Positions 1 through 6,017 are shown, counted from the stretch's first letter. The stretch is 8,425 nt of DNA from Candidatus Parcubacteria bacterium (GCA_026395615.1 JAPLYH010000029.1:1-8425), one strand, 5' to 3'. The notes: generated from the sequence alone by a model not told the origin. Program-made: numbers and translations.

Positions 1-2
1 AT

Positions 3-236
3 GTAAAATATTTACAGATAATTCTTAATTCTTCTGCAGATACCAAGATTGCCAGTTCAGGTGTTGGGTCTCCGGGAAATGAAACAAATTATTTCGGCGC
101 TTTAACAAAAGCAGCAGTAGTCAAATTTCAGAACAAATATGCTCCGGAAGTTTTGACTCCTGGCGGACTTTCTGTGGGTACCGGATATGTTGCTTCTTCA
201 ACCCGAGCGAAACTTAACGCTTTGTTAGGCAAATAA
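3..236 (+). CDS. C-terminal end of a peptidoglycan-binding protein (5' truncated)
   Basis: The reading frame is open from the left edge and ends at TAA 234-236, giving 77 residues with no credible internal start, so only the C-terminus is present. It reads as a peptidoglycan-binding-1-like domain: VKYLQ at the beginning, then a G-x-LTKAAVVKFQ helix, a glycine-rich turn and a closing STRAKLNALLGK. The same architecture closes the metallopeptidase at 1891-3633 (VRCLQ, TKQAVVRFQEKYA, STRDKINQLLAK), so the two are homologous tails. In this family the domain anchors exported proteins to cell-wall glycan. The catalytic or adhesive N-terminal part lies outside the window, so the full function is unknown. 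A strong terminator follows 29 bases downstream. Confidence 0.8.
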   Translation, partial: VKYLQIILNSSADTKIASSGVGSPGNETNYFGALTKAAVVKFQNKYAPEVLTPGGLSVGTGYVASSTRAKLNALLGK

Positions 237-265
237 TCCAATCCTAGATTTCTCCTTGTGAATCC

Positions 266-300
266 AAAAGCCGCCCTGCTGGGCGGCTTTTGTTTTTTTT
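266..300 (+). terminator. Intrinsic terminator of the upstream peptidoglycan-binding gene
   Basis: A perfect 11-bp stem (266-276 with 281-291, core GCCGCCC/GGGCGGC) closes a TGCT loop and runs into a T-rich tract to 300. The symmetric A/T flanks mean it could also stop transcription arriving from the right. Confidence 0.93.
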
Positions 301-357
301 GCTTATCTCTAAATAATTTTTTTTAATCTTCTCTTTAGCGTTTTTATTAAGTAATAG

Positions 358-511
358 AAATTACGCCACCCGGCATCGTAATTTTTATGAAATGGCGGAA
401 GCCACGCCAGATATAGGAAATCTCACTACGATGCTCACTACGATGCTCACTACGATGCCGGGTGGCGTAATAATCGGGTGGCGTAATTTTTGAGAGATAG
501 TTTTCCACAGG
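358..511. repeat. Hairpin repeat element, copy 1 (expanded)
   Basis: The left arm 360-380 (ATTACGCCACCCGGC...) is the perfect reverse complement of 451-471, forming a 21-bp stem. The intervening DNA contains TGGCGGAAGCCACGCCA, itself a small hairpin. The 12-bp unit CTCACTACGATG occurs three times in tandem (422-457), and the end of the right arm is repeated again at 475-491. The copy ends in GTTTTCCACAGG, which contains the DnaA-box-like TTTTCCACA (501-509). A second copy without the expansions lies at 1715-1828 in the same orientation. No protein is encoded here. This could be a MITE-like or REP-like element, or a recombination site bounding the island between the copies. Confidence 0.85.
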
Positions 512-536
512 TCTGTCATAATGGCAGATTTTTTGT

Positions 537-564
537 TTGACAATAGTTTTAGAAGTTATATAAT
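537..564 (+). promoter_or_regulatory. Near-consensus housekeeping sigma promoter for the structured RNA
   Basis: A perfect -35 TTGACA (537-542) and a perfect -10 TATAAT (559-564) are separated by 16 bp, placing the start of transcription near 571. No open reading frame with a ribosome-binding site follows closely. What follows is a G+C-rich, hairpin-rich stretch ending in a terminator, so the promoter probably drives a non-coding RNA. Confidence 0.85.
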
Positions 565-570
565 ATAAAT

Positions 571-896
571 CAACCTACCTCCAATAGGTTTGCGGGCGGG
601 CGTTAACGAGAGCACGTGTGGAACGAGAGCCTCATGTGCAAACGAGCGCGCCTAGTGGTGGCAGTGTGACTCGTAGGGTCGCAAACTTTCTTCGCGAGAA
701 GAAGAGCCTCATTGGTGGAGAGAAGAGTTCGGGATGCAAACCGATGGGATTCGAAGAAAGTTGGGGAGCCCGTGCTGTACACCACCTCCCCGTCTCCTTT
801 TTGAACGTTGACAATTTCATATAGAGCAGATTTATCTGCTCACGTCGTCGCGGAAGAGGTTCTCGGCCTAGTGCTTTGAGAACCCCTTTTCTTTTT
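571..896 (+). ncRNA. Candidate structured non-coding RNA, about 325 nt, family not recognised
   Basis: The interval starts just downstream of a consensus promoter and ends in an intrinsic terminator. It is much richer in G+C than the flanking AT-rich DNA. Helices read by eye are: 572-577/585-590; 598-603/648-653 enclosing 612-618/633-639; 649-652/657-660, an alternative to the previous outer helix; 666-670/678-682; 688-693/698-703 capped by a GCGA GNRA tetraloop; 729-732/741-744; 763-768/786-791 with an inner GTG/CAC; and 806-812/844-850 (one U-U mismatch) enclosing 824-830/835-841. The word AACGAG recurs at 605, 622 and 641. GCAAAC recurs at 638, 681 and 736, and its complement GTTTGC lies at 588. 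The conserved cores of RNase P RNA, tmRNA, SRP RNA and the common riboswitches are not visible. Frames here lack ribosome-binding sites and cross the helices, so I do not call a protein. It lies 5' of the kinase gene inside the repeat-bounded island. Function is unknown. Confidence 0.6.
858..896 (+). terminator. Intrinsic terminator closing the structured RNA
   Basis: GGTTCTC (858-864) pairs with GAGAACC (878-884) over a 13-nt loop and is followed by CCTTTTCTTTTT. It sets the 3' end of the candidate RNA near 896. Confidence 0.8.
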
Positions 897-941
897 ATAT
901 TCAGCAAATTAAATTATATTAATTTCAAATCTTTTTGTATT

Positions 942-962
942 AATACCTTTGGGTATTTTTTT
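942..962 (+). terminator. Possible second, weaker terminator ahead of the kinase gene
   Basis: AATACC (942-947) pairs with GGTATT (952-957) across a TTTG loop and runs into a T-tract ending at 962. The 6-bp, AT-rich stem is weak. If used, it would insulate the kinase from read-through of the RNA gene. The bases between 897 and 941 are AT-rich, with a 7-bp palindromic stem (906-912/919-925) and nothing else recognisable. Confidence 0.45.
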
Positions 963-964
963 AT

Positions 965-993
965 TTGACTAAAAAAAAATAATTTAGTAGATA
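965..993 (+). promoter_or_regulatory. Possible promoter of the thymidylate kinase gene
   Basis: TTGACT (965-970) is a good -35 match. The best-placed -10, TAGATA at 988-993 with a 17-bp spacer, is poor. It lies immediately after a candidate terminator and about 29 bases before the kinase start, so a promoter is expected near here, but this exact assignment is tentative. Confidence 0.35.
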
Positions 994-1005
994 TATCTAT
1001 GTCTC

Positions 1006-1013
1006 AAAGGAGG
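1006..1013 (+). promoter_or_regulatory. Strong Shine-Dalgarno that sets the kinase start at 1022
   Basis: AAAGGAGG is a full anti-16S match. It overlaps the first possible GTG (1013) and sits 8 bases before the in-frame GTG at 1022, so 1022 is the better start. The other start sites in the window show no comparable sequence, which sets this gene apart from its neighbours. Confidence 0.85.
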
Positions 1014-1021
1014 TGTTGGTT

Positions 1022-1660
1022 GTGGATCGACAACCTGGTAGCAAGTACATCGTTCTTGAGGGCCCTGATTATTCGGGGAAGGACACTCAGGCCAAACTGT
1101 TGATGGAATACCTGAAACAGTCAGGCAGAGAAGCGATCTTCATTCGTGAACCAGGGACAGGAAGAGTCGGGGATGGAATTCGTCATGTCTTGACTCAAAG
1201 AGATCTGGCGGACGACCCTCTCTCTACGGAGGCGGAGATGTTGCTCTTCATGGCGAATCGAGCTCAACTTCGCCAAAACTTCATCTTGCCAAATCTTGCA
1301 GAGGGCAGGATTGTGGTAAGTAGCAGAGATAGGCTATCAACCAGAGCCTATCAAGGGTATGGGAGAGGACAATCTCTGGATTTGATCAAGGCGGTGGGAG
1401 AATTCGCAATGAAAGGGCTGTATCCTGAGCTCTACCTAATCTTCATGGTGCCCGTTGATGTGATTTTGGAAAGACGGGCAGCAGCAAAAGATGTGGATAG
1501 GATAGAGCAAGAGGGACCGGATTTCTGGGAGAAAGTGCTGCAAGGATACAAGGATTTCATCAGGGATAATCCGCAGATGGTTGCTGTGTTTGACGCAACG
1601 CAATCCATCCAGGAGATCCATGGCCAAGTGCCCTCAAGAGTAGAGCAACTCTTGGGATGA
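1022..1660 (+). CDS. tmk: Thymidylate kinase (dTMP kinase), divergent
   Basis: The 212-residue product matches the usual length of bacterial Tmk, which phosphorylates dTMP to dTDP in the cytoplasm for DNA synthesis. Family landmarks appear in order: a P-loop GPDYSGKDTQ (14-23); REPGTGRVGDGIR (42-54), corresponding to the usual EPGGT-x-x-GE-x-IR; LLFMANRAQ (74-82); SSRDRLSTRAYQGYGRG (100-116), like the E. coli-type DRHDLSTQAYQGGGRG; and an arginine-rich LID ending in DRIEQE (159-164). Two departures stand out. The P-loop has GKD where GK[ST] normally supplies a magnesium-binding hydroxyl, and the Asp of the Asp-Arg motif is Ser101 or Ser100 depending on alignment. The first possible start is GTG 1013, but the Shine-Dalgarno supports GTG 1022. 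G+C is roughly 50% against about one third in nearby genes, and codon use is less A/T-ending, suggesting transfer. It stands alone, bounded by terminators and hairpin repeats. It could be a specialised NMP kinase rather than the housekeeping enzyme. Confidence 0.85.
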   Translation: MDRQPGSKYIVLEGPDYSGKDTQAKLLMEYLKQSGREAIFIREPGTGRVGDGIRHVLTQRDLADDPLSTEAEMLLFMANRAQLRQNFILPNLAEGRIVVSSRDRLSTRAYQGYGRGQSLDLIKAVGEFAMKGLYPELYLIFMVPVDVILERRAAAKDVDRIEQEGPDFWEKVLQGYKDFIRDNPQMVAVFDATQSIQEIHGQVPSRVEQLLG

Positions 1661-1704
1661 ACGGCAGAGTAGGAGGTGATGTTTCTTCTTTGCCGTTTTG
1701 TTTT
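1660..1704 (+). terminator. Intrinsic terminator of the thymidylate kinase gene
   Basis: The stem AACGGCAGAG (1660-1669) pairs with 1688-1697 (one G-U), continues after a mismatch with 1671-1674/1683-1686, and is followed by TTTTGTTTT-type sequence. It begins at the last base of the stop codon. Confidence 0.8.
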
Positions 1705-1714
1705 CCACTAAAGT

Positions 1715-1828
1715 AAATTACGCCACCCGGCATCGTAATTTTTGTAAAACGTCGGAAGCCACGTCAGATAAGGGAAATCTCACTACGATGCCGGGTGGCG
1801 TAATTTTTGGGAGAAAGTTATCCACAGG
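1715..1828. repeat. Hairpin repeat element, copy 2 (compact)
   Basis: The left arm 1717-1737 is the perfect reverse complement of 1784-1804 (21 bp), with a 46-nt interior containing CGGAAGCCACG and AAATCTCACTACGATG, both shared with copy 1 at 358-511. The tail GTTATCCACAGG contains TTATCCACA (1818-1826), identical to the classical DnaA-box 9-mer. Just upstream, TTTTCCACT (1701-1709) is one base from the copy-1 box. This copy has a single CTCACTACGATG unit and a single right arm, so it looks like the unexpanded form. It lies between the kinase terminator and the promoter region of the metallopeptidase. Confidence 0.85.
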
Positions 1829-1866
1829 GAAATAAAAATCAAAACTGTTTTATTTTTTTGATTTTT

Positions 1867-1882
1867 TATAGTATGATAGAAT
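1867..1882 (+). promoter_or_regulatory. Probable -10 region of the surface-polysaccharide cluster
   Basis: TATAGT (1867-1872) and TATGAT (1872-1877) overlap in an AT-rich tract 8-18 bases before the start codon. No good -35 hexamer sits at standard distance. The position implies a leader of only a few bases and no Shine-Dalgarno. Confidence 0.45.
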
Positions 1883-1890
1883 AACTAAAT

Positions 1891-3633
1891 ATGATAAAAG
1901 CAGGTAAGAAAAATCTGATTCTCGCCGCCTTTGGGGTATTGTTTTTTGCCCTGCCTTTTTTTGTTTTTGCTTATTCTTCTGGCACACAGAGCAAATTTTA
2001 TTTAGAGCAAGATTTTGATAAACAAGGAAGAGAATCTGCCTATGCCACTATTCGTAATACTTCAGCCAATGCTTATTTTTATGTAGAAAATCAATGGTGG
2101 GAAAGTTTATCTACAGATGAAAAAGAATCTTTAAATAAAAAAATAATTGATTTAGGCAATCATTTTGATTCGGAAATTTATCCAAAAATGACAGATACTT
2201 TTGGTAACGAGTGGAGGCCCGGTATTGATGGAGATTATAAAATTACGATTCTTTTTCACGAAATGAAAAACGACGCAGCTGGTTATTTCCGAACTATAGA
2301 TGAATATCCGACAATTCAAGCGCCAGGTTCTAATGAAAGAGAAATGATTTATGTAAATACAGAGGCCTTTGATTATTCATATCCAGAAAGCTATATTGCT
2401 CATGAGTTTATGCATCTGATAACTTTTAATCAAAAAAACAGACAAGCCGGCAAGGATGAAGAGGTATGGCTTAACGAATTAAGAGCCGAATATGTTCCAA
2501 CTCTTCTTGGTTATGATAAGGAATATACTGGTTCTAACCTGCAAAAAAGAATTCGTAATTTTATAGATTCTCCAAATGACTCTTTAACAGAGTGGAAAGG
2601 AGAAGTAAGCGATTATGGAGTAATCAGTATGTTCGGCCAGTATCTGGTTGAGCATTATGGATTGAATATATTGAGAGATTCCCTGAGTTCATCAAGTGTA
2701 GGGCTTGTTTCTTTGGATTACGCTTTAGCCAAGAACAATGTAAAAAAGAATATTGCTGAAGTTTTTACAGATTGGACGATAGGTATATCGGCGAATGATT
2801 GTACTCTTGGAAATCAATATTGTTATAATAATGAATTTTTAAAAACCATTAAGGTTGCCCCTTCCCTGATTTATCTTCCTCCAACCCAAGAGAGCCACTT
2901 GTCCTTGATTTATACTATTAAGGAATGGTCGGGCAATTGGTATAAAATAGTAGGGGGAGATAAGGGTTTAAAATTAAAATTTAGCGGACTTACTAGCAAA
3001 TCATTTATCGTTCCGTATTTGATTGAGCGTTCAAACAAAATTCAGTCAATAAATTTTCTGGAAGTTGATAAAGATGATAGTGGAAACATTGAACTGCCTC
3101 TTTTCGGAGAAAATAATCAATCTTTAATTTTACTTCCAGTTATTGAAAAAAAAGTTTCTGATTTTTCTGATAATGAGCCATATTGGAGATTTTCTCTGGA
3201 TGTTTCTACTTTTGATAATGGTAATAATGGGACGGATAACGTGGGAGAGACGATACCGATTAGCCAAATGACCATCGTAGAATTGAGGGCAAAGATTTTA
3301 GAAGTCCAAAATATAATAGCGCAACTTTTGATCGAGCTCCAAAATTTGAAAGGAGAAACAGTGGATTGCAGCAGAATCAATAATAATCTTTTTTTCGGCT
3401 TGGTAAATAATTCGGAGGTAAGATGTTTGCAGGAATTTTTAAAAAATCAAGGGATAGATATTTATCCTGAGGGGTTAATAACGGGCAATTTTTATTCTGC
3501 CACAAAACAAGCAGTTGTTCGTTTTCAGGAAAAATATGCGAATGAAATTTTATTTCCCCTTGGTTATCAGGGCGGAACGGGTTTCGTCGGGGCGAGTACC
3601 AGGGACAAAATTAATCAGTTATTGGCAAAATAA
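1891..3633 (+). CDS. Exported gluzincin-type zinc metallopeptidase with C-terminal peptidoglycan-binding domain
   Basis: The 580-residue protein begins with a signal peptide: lysines at 3-7, a hydrophobic core at about 8-27, and a possible cleavage after FAYSS. The catalytic part carries HEFMH (171-175) within YIAHEFMHLITFN and, 20 residues later, WLNELRAEY (193-201), where E196 is the likely third zinc ligand. This spacing and the NE-x-x-AEY context resemble gluzincin peptidases such as the M30 hyicolysin group. Residues 300-440 look like beta-rich accessory sequence. Residues 455-487 form a probable coiled coil (MTIVELRAKILEVQNIIAQL). Residues 500-578 form a peptidoglycan-binding-1-like domain homologous to the protein fragment at 3-236. 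The predicted role is proteolysis at the cell surface, anchored to the wall; the substrate is unknown. There is no Shine-Dalgarno, and the ATG lies very close to the likely promoter. It is followed after only 14 bases by the flippase gene, with no terminator, so probably co-transcribed. Confidence 0.85.
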   Translation: MIKAGKKNLILAAFGVLFFALPFFVFAYSSGTQSKFYLEQDFDKQGRESAYATIRNTSANAYFYVENQWWESLSTDEKESLNKKIIDLGNHFDSEIYPKMTDTFGNEWRPGIDGDYKITILFHEMKNDAAGYFRTIDEYPTIQAPGSNEREMIYVNTEAFDYSYPESYIAHEFMHLITFNQKNRQAGKDEEVWLNELRAEYVPTLLGYDKEYTGSNLQKRIRNFIDSPNDSLTEWKGEVSDYGVISMFGQYLVEHYGLNILRDSLSSSSVGLVSLDYALAKNNVKKNIAEVFTDWTIGISANDCTLGNQYCYNNEFLKTIKVAPSLIYLPPTQESHLSLIYTIKEWSGNWYKIVGGDKGLKLKFSGLTSKSFIVPYLIERSNKIQSINFLEVDKDDSGNIELPLFGENNQSLILLPVIEKKVSDFSDNEPYWRFSLDVSTFDNGNNGTDNVGETIPISQMTIVELRAKILEVQNIIAQLLIELQNLKGETVDCSRINNNLFFGLVNNSEVRCLQEFLKNQGIDIYPEGLITGNFYSATKQAVVRFQEKYANEILFPLGYQGGTGFVGASTRDKINQLLAK

Positions 3634-3647
3634 TTTATAGCCGCAGG

Positions 3648-4046
3648 ATGCTTCAGACAATCAAAAAATTTTTTTTTGAAAACGCCGGAATAAAACAAAC
3701 AATAATCAAAAATACTTTCTGGCTAACATTAGCCGAAACAATCAGCCGATTTTTACGGCTGATTTTGATTATTTATGCAGCGCGCATCTTGGGAGCTAAT
3801 GAATATGGGAAACTTACATTTGCACTTTCTTTTGTTTCATTTTTTGTAATCTTTTCCGATTTTGGAATATCACCCCTTATTACGAGGGAATTATCGCAAG
3901 ACAAAGACAAAGAAAAAGAATTTTATTCTGTTGTTTTTCTGAAAATAATTTTAGGGATATTAGCATTTGTTCTGGCTGTAACAAGTTCGTTTTTCATAAC
4001 TCAAAGTCGTGAAATCCAGATAATTATCTGGATTTCACGACTTTGA
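3648..4046 (+). pseudogene. Wzx-type polysaccharide flippase, N-terminal fragment (interrupted)
   Basis: The 132-residue product has the N-terminal pattern of the MOP/Wzx flippase family: FWLTLAETISRFLRLILIIYAARILGANEYGKL, then DFGISPLITREL. There are hydrophobic helices near residues 24-45, 57-76 and 95-117. Such proteins have 12-14 helices and move undecaprenyl-linked sugar units across the membrane. The frame is lost because a perfect palindrome (3962-4085) starts inside codon 105. The native-looking sequence runs to about residue 126, at the palindrome centre, and the stop lies in the mirror arm. The remainder of the protein continues from about 4086 in another frame. About 35-40 residues that family members normally have between the halves are missing, judged from memory of the family. 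Real disruption and assembly error are both possible. Confidence 0.75.
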
Positions 4047-4085
4047 GTTATGAAAAACGAACTTGTTACAGCCAGAACAAATGCT
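3962..4085. repeat. Perfect 124-nt palindrome (two 62-nt arms, no spacer) inside the flippase gene
   Basis: Each base at position x is complementary to the base at 8047 minus x from 3962 to 4085, centred on CCAGATAATTATCTGG, and the symmetry stops at 3961/4086. The left arm encodes plausible membrane-helix sequence in the flippase frame. The right arm is its exact mirror and encodes nothing sensible for this family. Long spacerless palindromes are unstable in living cells, so a fold-back or chimeric assembly artefact is the leading explanation. Confidence 0.97.
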
Positions 4086-5068
4086 TGTTCGCCGCGGTCG
4101 GGTTTATAATTATTTTTAAATTTCCCACGGTTATAAACGTAAGCTTCGGATATTTGATTGCAAGTTTGTTATCTTTGGTAGCGCTATTGATATTTTTCCA
4201 TTTTAGGATTGTAAAAATAAAGCTCGCTTTTGATAAAAATGTTTGGAAAAGATTTTTGATTCTTTCTTGGCCATTAGCGCTTTCAGGGATTTTTAGCACT
4301 GTTTATAGCCAAATAGATTCAGTGATGATGGGTTATTGGGGTTATATAGTACAAACAGGATGGTATAATGCTGCTTATAGAGTTTTGAGTGCAGCGTTAA
4401 TTCCTGGGGCGATGATAGCAACAAGTTTTATTCCGATTCTAAATATTGCTTATAAGGAATCAAAAGAAAAATTATCAAAAATATACAAAAATTTTATGGA
4501 GGCGATGTTTTTCTTGTCTGTGCCAATATTGATGGGCGGAATAGCGTTAGCTCCAAAAATTATAGGATGGATCTATGACGAAAGTTATCTACCTGCAAGT
4601 TTCGCTTTGCAGATTTTAATGGCAACAGCAATCGCCACATATCTGCTTTATCCTCTCGGCGCGATATTATTGGTTTTCAATTTTCAAAAAAATGCTTTTT
4701 GGATAACTGTGGCTGGAGGAGTTATTAATATTTTTCTTAATTTTTTGCTTATCCCAAAATTTGATTTATATGGCGCTGCTTTAGCAACCCTTATCACTTA
4801 CATAATATTACTCGCTCTTATGTTCGCTTTTGTGGATAGATGTATCCATATTCGTTGGCTTGATTTTAAAGGATTAATTAATCTTGTGGGCATAGTTTTA
4901 GCAGGAGTTATTATGTATTTTGTCTTAAAATTACCAATTATTTATAATTTACATGTTGTTTTTTCCACTTTAATCGGTGGCGGGGTTTACTTATTAGGGT
5001 TTTTTATATATAAAGGATTATCAAGCGCAATATTCTTAAAACTCCAAAAATATGGAAAACAAAGTTAA
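4043..5068 (+). pseudogene. Wzx-type polysaccharide flippase, C-terminal fragment (interrupted)
   Basis: The open frame begins at a TTG inside the right arm of the palindrome and gives 341 residues. The first 14 or so are mirror-arm sequence, and family-like sequence resumes at about 4086 (FAAVGFIIIFKFPTVINVSFGYLIASL). The rest shows many hydrophobic helices, with the segments FLILSWPLALSGIFSTVYSQIDSVMMGYW and AALIPGAMIATSFIPILNIAYK and a GAALATLITY stretch typical of the MOP/Wzx superfamily. There is no Shine-Dalgarno at the TTG, so independent translation is doubtful. Together with 3648-4046 it would make one flippase of about 450 residues, slightly short of the usual 470-500. The stop overlaps the next gene by 17 bases. 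Confidence 0.78.
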
Positions 5069-6017
5069 AAAAGTGTTAGTTGTTGGCGGAGCCGGGTATA
5101 TTGGCGGAGGAGTAACAACGGCTCTTGCTCGGAAAGAGATTCCCTTTGTTGTTTACGATAATCTTTTGTATGAGCATCAATATCTCAAGCCTGTTGATTT
5201 TATATACGGTGATGTTCGTGACACTGAAAAGCTTTCTAAATTACTACCCGAATTTAGTCATGTTATTTGGCTAGCAGCAATAGTTGGCGATGCTGCCTGC
5301 CAAGTCAAACCAGAACTGACAGTTTCAGTAAATCAGGATTCAACAAGATGGCTGGCAGATAATTACGATGGCCGAATTATTTTTCTTTCAACCTGTTCGG
5401 TCTATGGCCAGCACGATGGGATAGCTGATGAAAGTTCTCCAGTAAAGCCCCTATCTCTTTATGCTCAGACAAAATTAGCAGCGGAAAAGTTTTTACAAAA
5501 CAAAAATTCCTTAATATTAAGATTAGGGACTGTTTTTGGTATATCCGACAATCACTCCCGCTTAAGAATGGATTTGGTTGTAAATTATATGACTGGCACA
5601 GCTCTTACGGAAAAGAAACTTACGGTTTACGGAGGCGAACAATGGAGACCTTTGGTTCATGTTAAAGATATAGCTCAGATTATTGTTGATAATTTAGATA
5701 AAGATCTTAATGGAATATATAATGTAGCCACTATTAATATTCAGATTAAAGATTTGGCAAAGATTATAAGCGGTTTGACTGGATGCGAAATAGAATGGAC
5801 CAGCAGAGAGTTTGAAGACCCAAGAAATTACAGGGTTAGCACGGAAAAGGCGGAAAAAGACGGAATTTTGGAGCTTAGTGTGATTCACGATATTGAAACC
5901 GGTTCTAATGAGGTTGCCTCATTAATCAAATCAGGAAGAATGAAATTTGGACAAAGCGATATTTATTTTAACGAAAGACATATTGCTAATCTCTTCAAAA
6001 ATGGCGAATTTAAATGA
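5052..6017 (+). CDS. NAD-dependent epimerase/dehydratase of the extended SDR family
   Basis: The 321-residue cytoplasmic enzyme has the Rossmann nucleotide motif GGAGYIG (12-18), LAAIVGDAAC (74-83), the catalytic region LSTCSVYG (112-119) and Y137-x3-K141 (YAQTK). These are followed by LRLGTVFG (157-163) and GGEQWRPLVHVKDIA (194-208), all typical of extended SDR enzymes acting on nucleotide sugars. The AAIVGD-x-AC signature occurs in sugar-nucleotide epimerases or dehydratases of polysaccharide clusters. The exact reaction (4-epimerase, 4,6-dehydratase or other) cannot be assigned. The length is normal. The ATG lies 17 bases inside the end of the flippase frame with no Shine-Dalgarno, implying translational coupling. 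It probably makes or modifies the sugar nucleotide that the next three enzymes process. Confidence 0.88.
   Translation: MENKVKKVLVVGGAGYIGGGVTTALARKEIPFVVYDNLLYEHQYLKPVDFIYGDVRDTEKLSKLLPEFSHVIWLAAIVGDAACQVKPELTVSVNQDSTRWLADNYDGRIIFLSTCSVYGQHDGIADESSPVKPLSLYAQTKLAAEKFLQNKNSLILRLGTVFGISDNHSRLRMDLVVNYMTGTALTEKKLTVYGGEQWRPLVHVKDIAQIIVDNLDKDLNGIYNVATINIQIKDLAKIISGLTGCEIEWTSREFEDPRNYRVSTEKAEKDGILELSVIHDIETGSNEVASLIKSGRMKFGQSDIYFNERHIANLFKNGEFK

Noticed and set aside
422..457. CRISPR-like array
   Set aside because: Three contiguous 12-bp units with no spacers are a tandem expansion, and no cas gene is present.
618..824. A 68-codon plus-strand open frame and overlapping minus-strand frames within the 571-896 region
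   Set aside because: No ribosome-binding site, composition unlike a protein, and they cross multiple stable helices between a promoter and a terminator; better explained as a structured RNA.
808..836. A second promoter beginning with TTGACA at 808-813
   Set aside because: No acceptable -10 lies 16-18 bp downstream, and the hexamer sits in a proposed RNA helix.
571..896. RNase P RNA, tmRNA, SRP RNA, T-box or c-di-GMP riboswitch
   Set aside because: I looked for their conserved cores (for example GAGGAAAGTC, a 3' CCA acceptor arm, GGAAGGAAGC, the T-box GGTGG-x-ACCGCG) and did not find them. The GCAAACC at 736-742 resembles part of the c-di-GMP-I consensus, but the rest is absent.
571..1660. 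Retron or IscB/TnpB guide-RNA locus
   Set aside because: There is no reverse transcriptase or RNA-guided nuclease; the only associated protein is a nucleotide kinase.
358..1828. Integron cassette with attC sites, or an insertion sequence
   Set aside because: The hairpins lack the RYYYAAC/GTTRRRY attC core sites, and no integrase or transposase is encoded in the window.
5947..6000. Upstream ATG extension of the cupin
   Set aside because: The 18 extra residues lie wholly within the previous gene and do not look like the family N-terminus; ATG 6001 fits better.
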